Assembly: GCA_017644325.1 (NCBI GenBank)
Contig: JAEPLS010000002.1
Location: 1-64,000, forward strand
Length of the DNA: 64,000 nt
Direction: 5' to 3'
From: Prochlorococcus marinus CUG1438
GTDB taxonomy: Bacteria > Cyanobacteriota > Cyanobacteriia > PCC-6307 > Cyanobiaceae
Shown here: one piece after another, positions 35,316-43,911 of the stretch
Numbering within the stretch: position 1 is the first letter of the stretch
Layout: the number at the start of each line of letters is the position of its first letter
The notes under the pieces: generated by a model
The model's database searches: none
The model's input: only the letters and a program-made list of their open reading frames with translations
What the model was told of the DNA's origin: nothing
Program-made: the position numbers and the translations under genes

Positions 35316-35405
35316 TTATTTTGATTTGTCGGAGGAATTGATTATTTGAGTGAAAATCAAAATTGATATTATTAAAAAAACTAAAAGAATGTAAGTTACG
35401 TTCAT
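35316..35405 (-). CDS. Single-helix miniprotein (29 aa)
   Basis: It lies exactly between its neighbours, with no intergenic base on either side. Nearly the whole peptide is one helix (YILLVFLIISILIFTQII). The perfect abutment supports it as real and translationally coupled. Confidence 0.5.
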   Translation of the reverse strand: MNVTYILLVFLIISILIFTQIINSSDKSK

Positions 35406-35660
35406 TTATAGAAAAATGCTAATTATCAAAAAGATTATTCCTAGAACTACCGTAACAATAGCTCCATCTACTAATAGGTCTTTCCATGTATAACTTTTAA
35501 GCATCCTTTTTTTATCTTCTTCATTCATAAGGTTTTTTAACCACGTCCAATCTAAAAGCTGTGTCAATGCAACTCCAAAAATTAAATGACCAATCAAAAT
35601 ACCAATTAGATCAATTCTAGAAATATCTTTAGTGAGGTTTGTAATAATAAAAAAATTCAC
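35406..35660 (-). CDS. Small two-helix membrane protein (84 aa)
   Basis: Two membrane helices (IDLIGILIGHLIFGVALTQL and a C-terminal GAIVTVVLGIIFLIISIFL) with a basic loop between them (DKKRMLKSYTWKD). Its first base overlaps the preceding stop. Possibly part of a small membrane complex with its neighbours; that is inference from gene order only. Confidence 0.6.
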   Translation of the reverse strand: MNFFIITNLTKDISRIDLIGILIGHLIFGVALTQLLDWTWLKNLMNEEDKKRMLKSYTWKDLLVDGAIVTVVLGIIFLIISIFL

Positions 35661-35887
35661 TAGCTTTTTTCTTTATTAGATAAGGCACCACCTTCTTCTT
35701 TATATTTTTCCCAAGCTTCGCTTATTTTTGCTTTAGAGAAATTTTGTTTCCCCTCAGAGAATTTATTCTTGAGGTTATTAAAACTATTAGTCAGCTCTTT
35801 TTTTGTTGGTTCATCAAGAAAGTTTGATGTTAATTTCCATAAATACCAGCTACTAGCTAGAAGAAGAATTAATCCTAGTAATTGCAT
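35660..35887 (-). CDS. Small membrane-anchored protein (75 aa)
   Basis: An N-terminal helix (LLGLILLLASSWYLWKL) followed by a long charged amphipathic tail (LTNSFNNLKNKFSEGKQNF) that could lie on a membrane or coil with a partner. First gene of the four-gene string ending at 35214. Confidence 0.6.
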   Translation of the reverse strand: MQLLGLILLLASSWYLWKLTSNFLDEPTKKELTNSFNNLKNKFSEGKQNFSKAKISEAWEKYKEEGGALSNKEKS

Positions 35888-35977
35888 ATTTGTTTTTTAC
35901 TATGCTACAACTTTTTAAATGGTTTCGATAAATTAATTTATTTAATATTAAAAGAAACTTTTTGATATTAATCAAAA

Positions 35978-36133
35978 TTAAAACTTTAACCAGTGGAAAA
36001 ACACTCTATCCAGTAACCATATAGTTAAACCCCCTTCTAGGAAAGCCAACCAATACATACCATAATCAGACAATCCCATTTGTTCCTTGACTGTTTTAAT
36101 TAATTTTTTGTGGGCTTTGATGAGATCTATCAT
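35978..36133 (-). CDS. Small membrane-associated protein (51 aa)
   Basis: ATG at 36131-36133 and TAA at 35978-35980. It has a basic helix (LIKAHKKLIKTVKEQ) then a hydrophobic Trp-rich segment (YWLAFLEGGLTIWLL). I have an impression that this is conserved in Prochlorococcus, but I cannot name it. It follows the DnaJ-zinc-finger gene after 17 bases. Confidence 0.55.
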   Translation of the reverse strand: MIDLIKAHKKLIKTVKEQMGLSDYGMYWLAFLEGGLTIWLLDRVFFHWLKF

Positions 36134-36150
36134 TAATAATCAAAATTTTT

Positions 36151-36402
36151 TTAAACTTGTTGAATTTCTTTAACTAAAAAACCCTTTCCATAGCAAGATA
36201 GACACGTTTTAGTCTCATCTAATGAAATTCTTAGGAAACCTGCTCCATTACATCTGAAGCAATTTACTTTAGAAGTTGAATAAAGTTTTGACTTAATTTT
36301 AGCAGCACGGTTTAAATAGGAAATAGTTTCTTTACGACCGTTTGCTTGAGTAGCTTTATTTAAAAGCTTTTTGTAATTGACTTTTAGTTCTTTGGTATTC
36401 AT
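36151..36402 (-). CDS. Small protein with DnaJ-type CxxCxGxG zinc motif (83 aa)
   Basis: The C-terminal half holds 'CFRCNGAGF' and 'CLSCYGKGF', one pair of the CxxCxGxG repeats that bind zinc in DnaJ and in small plant/cyanobacterial disulfide chaperones. The N-terminal half is a basic helix. A role in protein folding or thiol chemistry is inferred from the motif. Confidence 0.7.
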   Translation of the reverse strand: MNTKELKVNYKKLLNKATQANGRKETISYLNRAAKIKSKLYSTSKVNCFRCNGAGFLRISLDETKTCLSCYGKGFLVKEIQQV

Positions 36403-36694
36403 ATTTGATAGAAATAATTATTCGAATACATGGAAAATAGTTATTTATATGATTTAAAAAAAAGAATTTTCCTTTTATATTTCTTATCTGATCTCTTATT
36501 GAGATTTAAATAATATAACTAGGATTTGTTTTATATGTTTAGTATCTGCATTAATATTTTGTATATTTAATAGAAATTTTATATTTGACAATCTGAAAGT
36601 ATTTTGGGTAATAATTCAAGAAGAATTTATTATTTAATCCCAGGTGGGAATTTTCGAAATTTGTTATTTAAAAAACATTTTAAGCTCTATTAAA

Positions 36695-36820
36695 TCATCC
36701 AGCCTTTTTGAGATTTTTAACTAAAAAATCATTTTCATTAGTAAGGACTTTTAGCTTTGATTTCTCCAACTCTTTTTTTATTTCTGGCTTTAAATCCTTT
36801 TTAGTCTCATTAAGATACAT
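36695..36820 (-). CDS. Small Lys-rich protein (41 aa)
   Basis: ATG at 36818-36820 and TGA at 36695-36697. Highly charged (KKDLKPEIKKELEKSKLKV) and similar in style to the protein at 32711-32896. A plus-strand frame over the same bases looks like a shadow. Moderate support only. Confidence 0.4.
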   Translation of the reverse strand: MYLNETKKDLKPEIKKELEKSKLKVLTNENDFLVKNLKKAG

Positions 36821-37354
36821 AGGATTTACACATAGTAATTATTTAAAAGACAGTAAAAATCATAGTGATCCCAAACAAATATTGTGGATAGTTTTTTCTT
36901 AAAAGAAGATAATATTTTATTTTGCACATAGAACTTCAAATTTAATCAACATATTGTGGAAAACCCTGTTGAAAAACGCTTAAAAAGTGGATAACTCTTC
37001 GGGAGCATTATCAAAACAAGCTTTTCTGCAATAATTTTAAGTATTAATACTTCATCAAAAAAATTTTAAATGTAGTTTAAAAAGTATCAAAATCTCAGTT
37101 TATAACTGTGGGATCATTACTTTTTTAAAAAAGATAGAAAATCCATTCCAAGAGGACATGTTGATAAAGAATTTTAAAAAAATCTTTTCATGATGTATCA
37201 ATTTGAAAATTAAAGTGAAGAAAAATCAATCTAAACTTGAAATTTTTAATTTTTGCCTTAGTCGGTCAAAAAATATTTATTTCGGTTTTCTCTATGAAAA
37301 TATTTCACAAATCCAAAATTAATCTAATAAATTTTATTAAGTTAAAAATTTAAA
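36821..37354. other. Gene-free AT-rich stretch with DnaA-box-like sites
   Basis: About 530 bases without a credible gene. Three DnaA-box-like 9-mers fall within 112 bases: TGTGGATAG (36883-36891), TGTGGAAAA (36955-36963, a perfect TTTTCCACA box on the minus strand) and AGTGGATAA (36986-36994). All point the same way and the surroundings are AT-rich. No dnaA or dnaN gene is nearby. Confidence 0.4.
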
Positions 37355-37591
37355 ATGTCAGAAGAAAAAAAGGATTCAAAAAAGTGTTCTGGAAAGAAAA
37401 ACATAATGTTTGCTTATGGTTTTATACAACTCGGCTCTAGTTTTGTCTCTGCTGTAGCGTTGGCTGCGATTGCTTTTGGATTCTGTTCAGTAAAAAAAGA
37501 GTCTAAGCTTTTCAATAAATGTGTTGCCGAAATTATCGAAGACGGTGGTACTAATTCAGAGGCTGTAAGGTACTGTAATGGGGGCAATTAA
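37355..37591 (+). CDS. Small membrane protein with CNGG tail (78 aa)
   Basis: A basic N-terminus (KKDSKKCSGKKN), one helix (FVSAVALAAIAFGFC) and an outer tail 'NKCVAEIIEDGG...VRYCNGGN'. The tail pattern NxC...CNGG resembles the end of the protein at 57800-58228. Possible disulfide between the two tail Cys. Function unknown. Confidence 0.6.
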   Translation: MSEEKKDSKKCSGKKNIMFAYGFIQLGSSFVSAVALAAIAFGFCSVKKESKLFNKCVAEIIEDGGTNSEAVRYCNGGN

Positions 37592-37613
37592 AAGTCTCAC
37601 ACAGAACAATTAA

Positions 37614-37856
37614 ATGGATTCGACAAGTGATTTGATTTTTGACTCTTTGAAAGAGGAGCCAATTGGAGAGACTAATCATTTTATTTGGTTCATAACAGAT
37701 ATTGGCATTGTTGCTCTATTCAAAAACGATGAGAACTTTGAAACTTACAATTCGAATGTCGAAATTGAGGCAAATAAAATTGCTTTGGATATAACTAAAG
37801 AAGAGAAAGAACACTTCAAAATAAAAGAGAGACAACTGTTCTTGTTTTATTCATAA
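37614..37856 (+). CDS. Small acidic protein, unknown (80 aa)
   Basis: A soluble protein with a beta-rich centre (HFIWFITDIGIVALF) and a charged helical end (DITKEEKEHFKIKERQ). It starts 22 bases after the CNGG protein in the same direction. No family recognised. Confidence 0.55.
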   Translation: MDSTSDLIFDSLKEEPIGETNHFIWFITDIGIVALFKNDENFETYNSNVEIEANKIALDITKEEKEHFKIKERQLFLFYS

Positions 37857-37876
37857 CCTAGGATTTAGTTCTTGAT

Positions 37877-38068
37877 TTAATAAGATGGCTCAAGGTTAAT
37901 GGCAGGCTCTACAAAATTGTTTTCGCTAATTAATTCGTAAGTTAGCTCTTTATTTAGGGCATTTATATAAGATGTATAAAGCTTTCCCCAAACAAATTCA
38001 AATTCGTCTTTACTTAAATTCTTGAAAAGAATTTCTCCTTTGAAGTAAATGTGATAAGAATCATTCAT
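37877..38068 (-). CDS. Small protein, unknown (63 aa)
   Basis: A soluble alpha-beta protein (YHIYFKGEILFKNLSKDEFEFVWGKL). It converges on the 80-aa gene. A similar 'YHVYLKGKCLFHSLSEEEF' style is common in marine picocyanobacterial hypotheticals, an impression not tested here. Confidence 0.55.
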   Translation of the reverse strand: MNDSYHIYFKGEILFKNLSKDEFEFVWGKLYTSYINALNKELTYELISENNFVEPAINLEPSY

Positions 38069-38166
38069 TATGGGAAAATAATCTTTCCCTTTTTAACGTA
38101 GTGAAATATTTATGTAGTATTAGGTGCTACTAAAAAGAAATTTATATTTAGGAGTTAGAAATACAT

Positions 38167-38478
38167 TTAAACTAACCTTGTATTCATTTTTTGTTTTTTG
38201 AATAATCCGACTGTCTCATCAAGATCCATACACGGCTGAATACTTATATCCATTAACCTTCTCCATGGATGCCATTGCTTCCAAATTGTCTCAAGAGAAT
38301 CTGCACTCACTACAGAATGTCCAATCCCATTTTGAACCATAAAAATCCAAGAATGAACCTCATAGTTTTCAGGTCTGTTTTGGGGACCACCTGATTCGTA
38401 CCAATTAATTAGCATTTCTGCCCCCTCTTCTTGATCCTCGCCATCTGTAAATTCGTAGGAAATCAAATACCTTTGCAT
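38167..38478 (-). CDS. DUF3303 family protein
   Basis: The 103-residue protein starts 'MQRYLISYEFTDGEDQEEGAEMLINWYESGG' and has 'HSWIFMVQNGIGHSVVSADS' in the middle, as in DUF3303, a dimeric ferredoxin-like-fold family of unknown role. The N-terminal beta-strand and Trp positions are kept. Confidence 0.75.
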   Translation of the reverse strand: MQRYLISYEFTDGEDQEEGAEMLINWYESGGPQNRPENYEVHSWIFMVQNGIGHSVVSADSLETIWKQWHPWRRLMDISIQPCMDLDETVGLFKKQKMNTRLV

Positions 38479-38761
38479 ATAGATTATTTTAAAAATCTCT
38501 AAACTATCTTAACTCTAGATTTAGATATTGCCTCCCATTTTAATTAATGCTATGAAGTTTATAGAAGTGATTGTTTTAAATGACAGAAAGATTTGGGAAA
38601 ATTAAAAATAATATTTGGACTAATTTATCTTTTATAAATAAGAAAATCTTGAAGTATTTTCAAAACCATGATCTCTTCGTATAGCTTCAGTTAACAGATA
38701 AAATTTGATACTTTTGTAAATACCTTATATTAGTTACCATATTTGTACTTTATAGATACCA

Positions 38762-39145
38762 ATGATAAATAAAAAGGATAAAAGCGATCCGATTGATAAT
38801 TTAGAGTATGAAAAAGTTCTAGAAGAAGAAATAATTAATTCGTACGAAAGTAAATTTCAGAAAGATACTGAAGAAGATAGAAAAAAGATTAAATTTTACA
38901 GACTTAAAAGAACTCCATTAGAAATATTAAATAGGTCATTTTTCTTTTTCTTTATCGGAAGTTTTCTTTTCTCTTTGTTTTTAGCTTATTCAGAAAGTAA
39001 ATTATGGTTCATACTTTATGTAATAAGTGCATTGTCTTGTGTTTTCTATACCCCTAATAGAAAAGCACTTAAAGAATTAATAGCAGCTTGGCCAAATATA
39101 GTGGATCTCATTAAAGGAAGGAGTTTGTGGAGAAAAGGTAAGTAA
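38762..39145 (+). CDS. Two-helix membrane protein (127 aa)
   Basis: A long acidic N-terminal region (residues 1-50) precedes two membrane helices (FFFFFIGSFLFSLFLAY and LWFILYVISALSCVFY) and a basic tail. Unknown function. It heads a string of three genes, with the next starting 7 bases downstream. Confidence 0.6.
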   Translation: MINKKDKSDPIDNLEYEKVLEEEIINSYESKFQKDTEEDRKKIKFYRLKRTPLEILNRSFFFFFIGSFLFSLFLAYSESKLWFILYVISALSCVFYTPNRKALKELIAAWPNIVDLIKGRSLWRKGK

Positions 39146-39152
39146 ATAGATT

Positions 39153-39245
39153 ATGAAACCGTTAAATGCATTTAAAAAGTGGTTATTAAATATTCTTGTG
39201 CCATACATTGAAGGTACCAACAAGAAAAAAGAGGATAAAAAATGA
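39153..39245 (+). CDS. Miniprotein (30 aa)
   Basis: ATG at 39153, TGA at 39243-39245 overlapping the ATG of the next gene (ATGA). The peptide is amphipathic (FKKWLLNILVPYIEG) with a Lys-rich end. Coupling to both neighbours supports it. Confidence 0.45.
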   Translation: MKPLNAFKKWLLNILVPYIEGTNKKKEDKK

Positions 39246-39379
39246 GTTTAATAAAGGTTGTAATTATTGTTGAAATTTTTTTGGTTGTGGGAGTTCTTTT
39301 ATGGGTTAGGAAACTAAATAGTAAACAAAGTAGGCAACCATCTCTATCAAAAAAAACAATAAAAAATCTTAAATTTTAG
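39242..39379 (+). CDS. Single-helix membrane miniprotein (45 aa)
   Basis: It overlaps the preceding stop by 4 bases. One helix (VVIIVEIFLVVGVLLWV) is followed by a basic tail (RKLNSKQSRQPSLSKKT). Probably co-translated with the two genes before it. Function unknown. Confidence 0.55.
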   Translation: MSLIKVVIIVEIFLVVGVLLWVRKLNSKQSRQPSLSKKTIKNLKF

Positions 39380-39501
39380 AATTTTGATCACAAAATAAGG
39401 AATCTTTATAAAGAGATCAAATTTATGGGGATAATTCTTTACTTTTTCCTCTCACTTTGTATGCGAAATAGGTTAGAACATCTACATCATTATTAAAAAT
39501 T

Positions 39502-39855
39502 ATGGTTTCTTCCATCCAAGGTCTTGCTCCAATAACTAATCCATTGAATAGCGTCTTAGTAGAAAAGAAACTTATAAATGTTGATCAAAAGTTTATTCAA
39601 CTTGTTTCTTTGGCTGAAGGTTTACCTCGTACAGAAGTTATTGAAAGTGGTAGAAATTATTGGAGAGGTGTTTGTAGAAGCTTGATTTTTAGATTTCCAG
39701 ATGACCTCGAAATTTTAAAGCTTGATGTAAGAAGTTATGTAGACAGATCAAAAGGAATAATCCAAATAAGATCTGCATCAAGAATAGGGCAATCAGATTT
39801 AGGTGTTAATTTAAGAAGAGTGGAATACTTATTTAATCAATTAGAAAAACTTTAA
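39502..39855 (+). CDS. DUF1499 family protein
   Basis: A 117-residue protein matching DUF1499, with the conserved end 'IQIRSASRIGQSDLGVNLRRVEYLFNQL' preceded by 'VDRSKG'. The family is found in cyanobacteria and plastids and is often exported; no signal peptide is visible here. Function unknown. Confidence 0.8.
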   Translation: MVSSIQGLAPITNPLNSVLVEKKLINVDQKFIQLVSLAEGLPRTEVIESGRNYWRGVCRSLIFRFPDDLEILKLDVRSYVDRSKGIIQIRSASRIGQSDLGVNLRRVEYLFNQLEKL

Positions 39856-39932
39856 TTAATCTGTTTTTTATAAATTTAAGGTTCTTTTTACTAAATAGTT
39901 GTGCTTTAATTCATAAGAATATTTGAATTGCC

Positions 39933-40064
39933 ATGGTAAAGATAATCTTAATTGGAATTATTGTTGCGCTTGTATATTCTCAACCTGACCTTCGTCTTAC
40001 AGTCGCTGATTGGTTAAAAGCAGCCTCTGATTTTCTTATTGAATCAGTACAAGTAAAACCTTGA
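39933..40064 (+). CDS. Small membrane protein (43 aa)
   Basis: ATG at 39933-39935, TGA at 40062-40064. A hydrophobic N-terminus (IILIGIIVALVYS) and an amphipathic tail (LTVADWLKAASDFLIESV). The recurring 'ADWLK' tail looks functional, but I cannot name it. Confidence 0.5.
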   Translation: MVKIILIGIIVALVYSQPDLRLTVADWLKAASDFLIESVQVKP

Positions 40065-40247
40065 ATTAATTTTTAATGAAGCATTAAAAAAGACCTGAGA
40101 CAGTAATCATTTGTTTAATGCATACAGCTACGAAAATAAATATTATTATCCTGCTTAATATGTAATTCACTTAAACAAATAAATAGTTTTAGGAACATAA
40201 TAGAAAATTTTTTTGAAATTTTTGAATAGTTAACGATAATAAGGGAT

Positions 40248-41303
40248 ATGAAGCTTAGATTATTTGAGTTCTATTTTATTAAAGACTATTTAAGGCCTTG
40301 GTTTGGTCTTATTTATTCTTTATTCTTTCTGTTTTTTTTAGGTGCAATTGGTTATCGAATAACAGAGGGGTGGGAATGGAGTGATTGCTTATGGATGGTT
40401 CTGATCACAATAACCACTATTGGTTTTGGAGAAGTTCAACCTTTAACTCCTGAAGGCAGGATCGTAACTGTTTTAGTAATCGTTGGCGGATTGATCTTTA
40501 TTCAATTTACTTTTCAAAAAGCTGTTAGATTATTCGAATCTGGCTATTTTCAAAGAGTAAACGAATTACGTTTTAAAAGAATTCTTAGAAAAATGGAAAA
40601 TCATGTAATTTTGTGCGGATATGGGAGGGTAGGACAGGAAATTTCTAACCAAATAAAAACTCAAAACATTCCTATTATCGTTGTTGAGAGCGATGAAGAT
40701 AGAAAAAAGATTGCTGAAGAAAATGGTTTAGAAGTGCTTTGTGCTGATGCGACTCTTGATGAGACTTTAAAACTGGCAGGATTAGAAAAATGCAAAAGTT
40801 TGGTTGTTACCTTACCTAATGATGCTGCAAATTTATATGTAGTTTTAAGTGCTAAAGGTATAAGAGGTTCTATAAGAGTAATTGCAAGAGCTGGAACTGA
40901 AGAGGCCGCAAGTAAGTTGAGATTAGCTGGGGCAAGTATAGTTGTAAGCCCTTATATAGCTGCAGGAAGAGCAATGGCATCAATGGCTTTAAGACCTATC
41001 GCTATTGACTTTCTTGATCTGCTTGCAGGAAGTGAATGTGAAATTGAAGAATTTGAATTAAGTAATGATATTAGTCTTTTTGAAACTGCAGAGAAAAGAT
41101 CACTTTCTGAACTTGGAATTGGTAAAAAGAGTGGGGCTAAAATATTAGCTATTAAAGAAAATGAAAAGTTGTTTACTAATCCTGGAGGTAATTTCATACT
41201 TCAGCCAGGTCAAGTATTAATAGCATTTGGTAGTAAAGAACAACTAAATATTTTGAACGGATTATTAGGAAATCTTGTTGTAGCAGTAGAGTTATTAAAA
41301 TAG
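40248..41303 (+). CDS. Potassium channel with RCK (TrkA-N) domain
   Basis: A 351-residue channel subunit. Two membrane helices flank a pore loop with the K+ filter 'TTIGFGE' near residue 65. A RCK domain follows, starting 'VILCGYGRVGQE' near 121, with the acidic end of strand 2 ('VVESDED'), and a TrkA-C part at the end. It is the MthK/SynK layout, in which the cytoplasmic ring gates the pore in response to ligand. It is followed by a cytochrome c gene after 54 bases. Confidence 0.9.
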   Translation: MKLRLFEFYFIKDYLRPWFGLIYSLFFLFFLGAIGYRITEGWEWSDCLWMVLITITTIGFGEVQPLTPEGRIVTVLVIVGGLIFIQFTFQKAVRLFESGYFQRVNELRFKRILRKMENHVILCGYGRVGQEISNQIKTQNIPIIVVESDEDRKKIAEENGLEVLCADATLDETLKLAGLEKCKSLVVTLPNDAANLYVVLSAKGIRGSIRVIARAGTEEAASKLRLAGASIVVSPYIAAGRAMASMALRPIAIDFLDLLAGSECEIEEFELSNDISLFETAEKRSLSELGIGKKSGAKILAIKENEKLFTNPGGNFILQPGQVLIAFGSKEQLNILNGLLGNLVVAVELLK

Positions 41304-41357
41304 ATAGATCGAGATTCAGAATTAATTGCTAAATTGACTGTGGGTGGAGTAAATCAA

Positions 41358-41711
41358 ATGAAAATATTTAAATATCTACTTGTAATTCCTGTAATAACTT
41401 TAATGATTATTTTTCAAACCTCTTTGCAAAATAGATATTTAATGGCCTCTGATATTAGAGATGGAGAGACAATTTTTAGAAATGTTTGTGCAGGCTGCCA
41501 TGTAAGAGGTGGATCAGTCGTTCTTAAAGGATCTAAATCATTAAAACTTTACGACCTTGAAAAAAGAGGAATAGCAGATGTTAATTCAATAACAAAAATC
41601 GCTAATGATGGGATTGGTTTTATGAAAGGTTATAAAAATAAATTGAAGGATGGTGAGGATAAGGTTCTTGCACAGTGGATTATTCAAAATGCAGAAAAGG
41701 GTTGGGAATAA
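41358..41711 (+). CDS. Monohaem c-type cytochrome (c6-like)
   Basis: ATG 41358 has GGAG upstream; an in-frame TTG eight codons earlier is less likely. A signal peptide or anchor (residues 1-28) precedes 'NVCAGCHVRGG' (haem c attachment) and 'GIGFMKGYKNKLKDGE' (Met axial ligand). At about 117 residues it fits the cytochrome c6 group in the lumen, though the sequence differs from classical PetJ ('CAACH', 'MPAF'), so it may be a c6B/C-type variant whose redox partner is unknown. Confidence 0.85.
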   Translation: MKIFKYLLVIPVITLMIIFQTSLQNRYLMASDIRDGETIFRNVCAGCHVRGGSVVLKGSKSLKLYDLEKRGIADVNSITKIANDGIGFMKGYKNKLKDGEDKVLAQWIIQNAEKGWE

Positions 41712-41780
41712 ATGAAAAGCGTACTTCTTGCAAAGTTTTTACTTCTATTAGCTGAGCTCTTAATGCCGATATATCCATAA
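41712..41780 (+). CDS. Possible 22-aa hydrophobic miniprotein
   Basis: ATG abuts the cytochrome stop (TAA ATG) and the frame of 22 codons ends TAA at 41778-41780. The peptide (MKSVLLAKFLLLLAELLMP) could span the membrane once. Size and position recall tiny subunits of photosynthetic complexes, but no known one matches. Confidence 0.4.
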   Translation: MKSVLLAKFLLLLAELLMPIYP

Positions 41781-41880
41781 TAATTTTATATATCAAAATA
41801 ATTTGATTTACTTATCTTTTAATTTTTAAATTACCTCTTGGCTGTAATTTATATTTAACAGATTTATTTCTCATTACAAA

Positions 41881-42852
41881 TTGGGTATTTTAAAAAAAAT
41901 CCTTATTTTCTCTTCTGCTATCTCATTAGTTCTCTCTCAAGATGCGATTGCTTCAAAAAGATTGAGCGGAGCAGGTGCTACATTTCCCTCGAAAATTTAT
42001 ACTAGGTGGTTTTTTGACTTGGCGAAATCCGGTGGACCAAGGGTTAATTACCAGGCAGTTGGTTCGGGCTCTGGAAGAAAAGCTTTTATAGACCAAACCG
42101 TAAACTTTGGTGCTTCTGATGATCCTATGAAGGCTAAGGATATAGAAAAGGTATCAAGAGGTTTAGTACAGATTCCTATGGTTGGAGGAACTATTGCTTT
42201 TGGTTATAACTATGATTGCGATTTGAAACTTACTCAAGAGCAAGCAGTACGAGTTGCAATGGGTATGGTTAAAAACTGGAAAGAATTAGGCTGTAAATCA
42301 GGAAAGTTAACTTGGACACATCGTTCTGATGGTTCAGGAACTACTAAGGCTTTCACAAACTCTATGGAAGCATTTTCTCCAACATGGAATTTAGGAACTG
42401 GTAAATCAGTTAAGTGGCCAGCAGGCGTTGGAGCAAAAGGTAATTCTGGTGTTGCAGGTGTAATTCAAAACACTCCAGGCGCAATTGGTTATGTAAATCA
42501 GTCATATATTAAAGGTAATGTTAAGGCTGCTGCACTTCAAAATCTTTCAGGGGAGTTTATAAAACCATCTGCAGAAGCAGGAGCTAAGGCTCTTAATGGT
42601 ATTACTTTAGATGAAAATCTTGCTGGTAAAAATCCTAATCCAACGGCGAAAGGAGCGTACCCTATTGCTTCATTGACATGGATACTTGCTTACGAAAAAG
42701 GTAATGGTAGAAATACTAAAGCAATCAAACAAGCCTTTAATACATTGTTAAGTGATGAGTATCAAGATAAGGCTTCATCCCTTGGATTTATCCCCTTAAA
42801 AGGGAACATCCTTTTGAAATCAAGAGCTGCCGTTGAAAAAATAGGTAGTTAA
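41881..42852 (+). CDS. pstS: Phosphate-binding protein of the Pst transporter
   Basis: The start is TTG with a signal peptide of about 24 residues (cut after 'DAIA'). The mature 300-residue protein begins 'SKRLSGAGATFPSKIYTRWF' and keeps phosphate ligands in 'GSGSGRKAFI', 'FGASDDPM' and 'HRSDGSGTTKAFT'. It captures phosphate in the periplasm for PstCAB, which follows after a 105-base gap that leaves room for a promoter or processing site. I could not identify a clear PhoB box upstream. Confidence 0.95.
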   Translation: MGILKKILIFSSAISLVLSQDAIASKRLSGAGATFPSKIYTRWFFDLAKSGGPRVNYQAVGSGSGRKAFIDQTVNFGASDDPMKAKDIEKVSRGLVQIPMVGGTIAFGYNYDCDLKLTQEQAVRVAMGMVKNWKELGCKSGKLTWTHRSDGSGTTKAFTNSMEAFSPTWNLGTGKSVKWPAGVGAKGNSGVAGVIQNTPGAIGYVNQSYIKGNVKAAALQNLSGEFIKPSAEAGAKALNGITLDENLAGKNPNPTAKGAYPIASLTWILAYEKGNGRNTKAIKQAFNTLLSDEYQDKASSLGFIPLKGNILLKSRAAVEKIGS

Positions 42853-42957
42853 ATTTTTAAATAGATGTCAAATTATCATGACTTTCATATACCTTTAAGT
42901 CGTCTTAAAGTCTTTTACAGCATTTAGTAGTAGATTTATAGAGATATTCTTTTTTTA

Positions 42958-43905
42958 ATGGAAGAGAAATTAACTCTTTTCAAGAATCGTAAAAGATTCG
43001 GTATCGAAAAAAATATTGATATTATCTTCAAGAATACTGCTCTAGTCTTGTCTAGTTTCGTAGCAATAATACTTTTAGGAATAATTTTAGTAGTCTTTTT
43101 TCAGTCATTTGAATCCTTTTCAAGGTATGGTTTGAAGTTTCTCGTAACCTCTGAATGGAATCCAGTAAAAGATGAATACGGAGCTTTTACTGCAATATAT
43201 GGCACATTAGTAACCTCATTTCTTTCGTTATTAATAACTATCCCTTTGGGCGTTGGAACTGCAATATTTATTACCGAAGACTTTGTACCGAAAGTTTTTA
43301 GAGAAATAATAGGTTCCTTTGTTGAATTATTAGCGGCTATTCCATCGGTTGTATTGGGACTTTGGGCAATATTTGTCATGGAACCTTTTTTTAGAGCCTT
43401 TTTTGTCTTTTTACACAATATCTTTGGTTGGATACCTTTATTTAGTACAGAACCTACAGGCAGGAATTCTTTGTTAGCAATATTGATTTTAGTAGTAATG
43501 CTTTTGCCAATAGTGACCTCCATTGCAAGGGATTCACTTAATCAGGTTCCTAAAAAGCTTAGAAATGCAGCCTATGGAATTGGAGCAAGTAGATGGAAAA
43601 CAATATTTTCAGTGATTTTGCCGGCAGCGTTATCAGGAATTATGGCAGGTGTTCTTCTTGCTTTAGGTAGAGCAATGGGAGAAACAATGGCTGTAACTAT
43701 GATTATTGGTAATTCCAATGCATTTAGTTGGTCTCTATTATCTCCTGGATATACCATTTCCTCCATGCTCGCAAACCAGTTTGGTGAAGCTGATGGAAGT
43801 CAGGTTTCGTCACTATTTTATGCGGCTTTTGTACTGATGATCCTATCTTTAGTGGTGAATATCTTTGCGCAATGGCTAGTTAAGAAATTTAGTCTCAAAT
43901 ATTAG
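42958..43905 (+). CDS. pstC: Phosphate ABC transporter permease PstC
   Basis: A 315-residue permease with six membrane helices and a long periplasmic loop. The EAA-type motif 'AAYGIGASRWKTIFSVILPAAL' near residue 205 is the ATPase docking site, followed by 'GRAMGETMAVTMIIGN'. It pairs with PstA to form the phosphate channel. pstA follows after 6 bases. Confidence 0.94.
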   Translation: MEEKLTLFKNRKRFGIEKNIDIIFKNTALVLSSFVAIILLGIILVVFFQSFESFSRYGLKFLVTSEWNPVKDEYGAFTAIYGTLVTSFLSLLITIPLGVGTAIFITEDFVPKVFREIIGSFVELLAAIPSVVLGLWAIFVMEPFFRAFFVFLHNIFGWIPLFSTEPTGRNSLLAILILVVMLLPIVTSIARDSLNQVPKKLRNAAYGIGASRWKTIFSVILPAALSGIMAGVLLALGRAMGETMAVTMIIGNSNAFSWSLLSPGYTISSMLANQFGEADGSQVSSLFYAAFVLMILSLVVNIFAQWLVKKFSLKY

Positions 43906-43911
43906 ATAATT

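Noticed and set aside
36708-36902. 64-codon plus-strand frame
   Set aside because: Phe/Ser-rich composition typical of an antisense shadow of the Lys-rich minus-strand ORF.
38580-38684. 34-codon plus-strand ORF (MTERFGKIKNN...)
   Set aside because: No Shine-Dalgarno and no helix or motif; too weak to list as a gene.
41781-41880. Possible Pho box upstream of pstS
   Set aside because: A single TTTAAC is seen, but no tandem repeat with correct spacing, so I do not call it.
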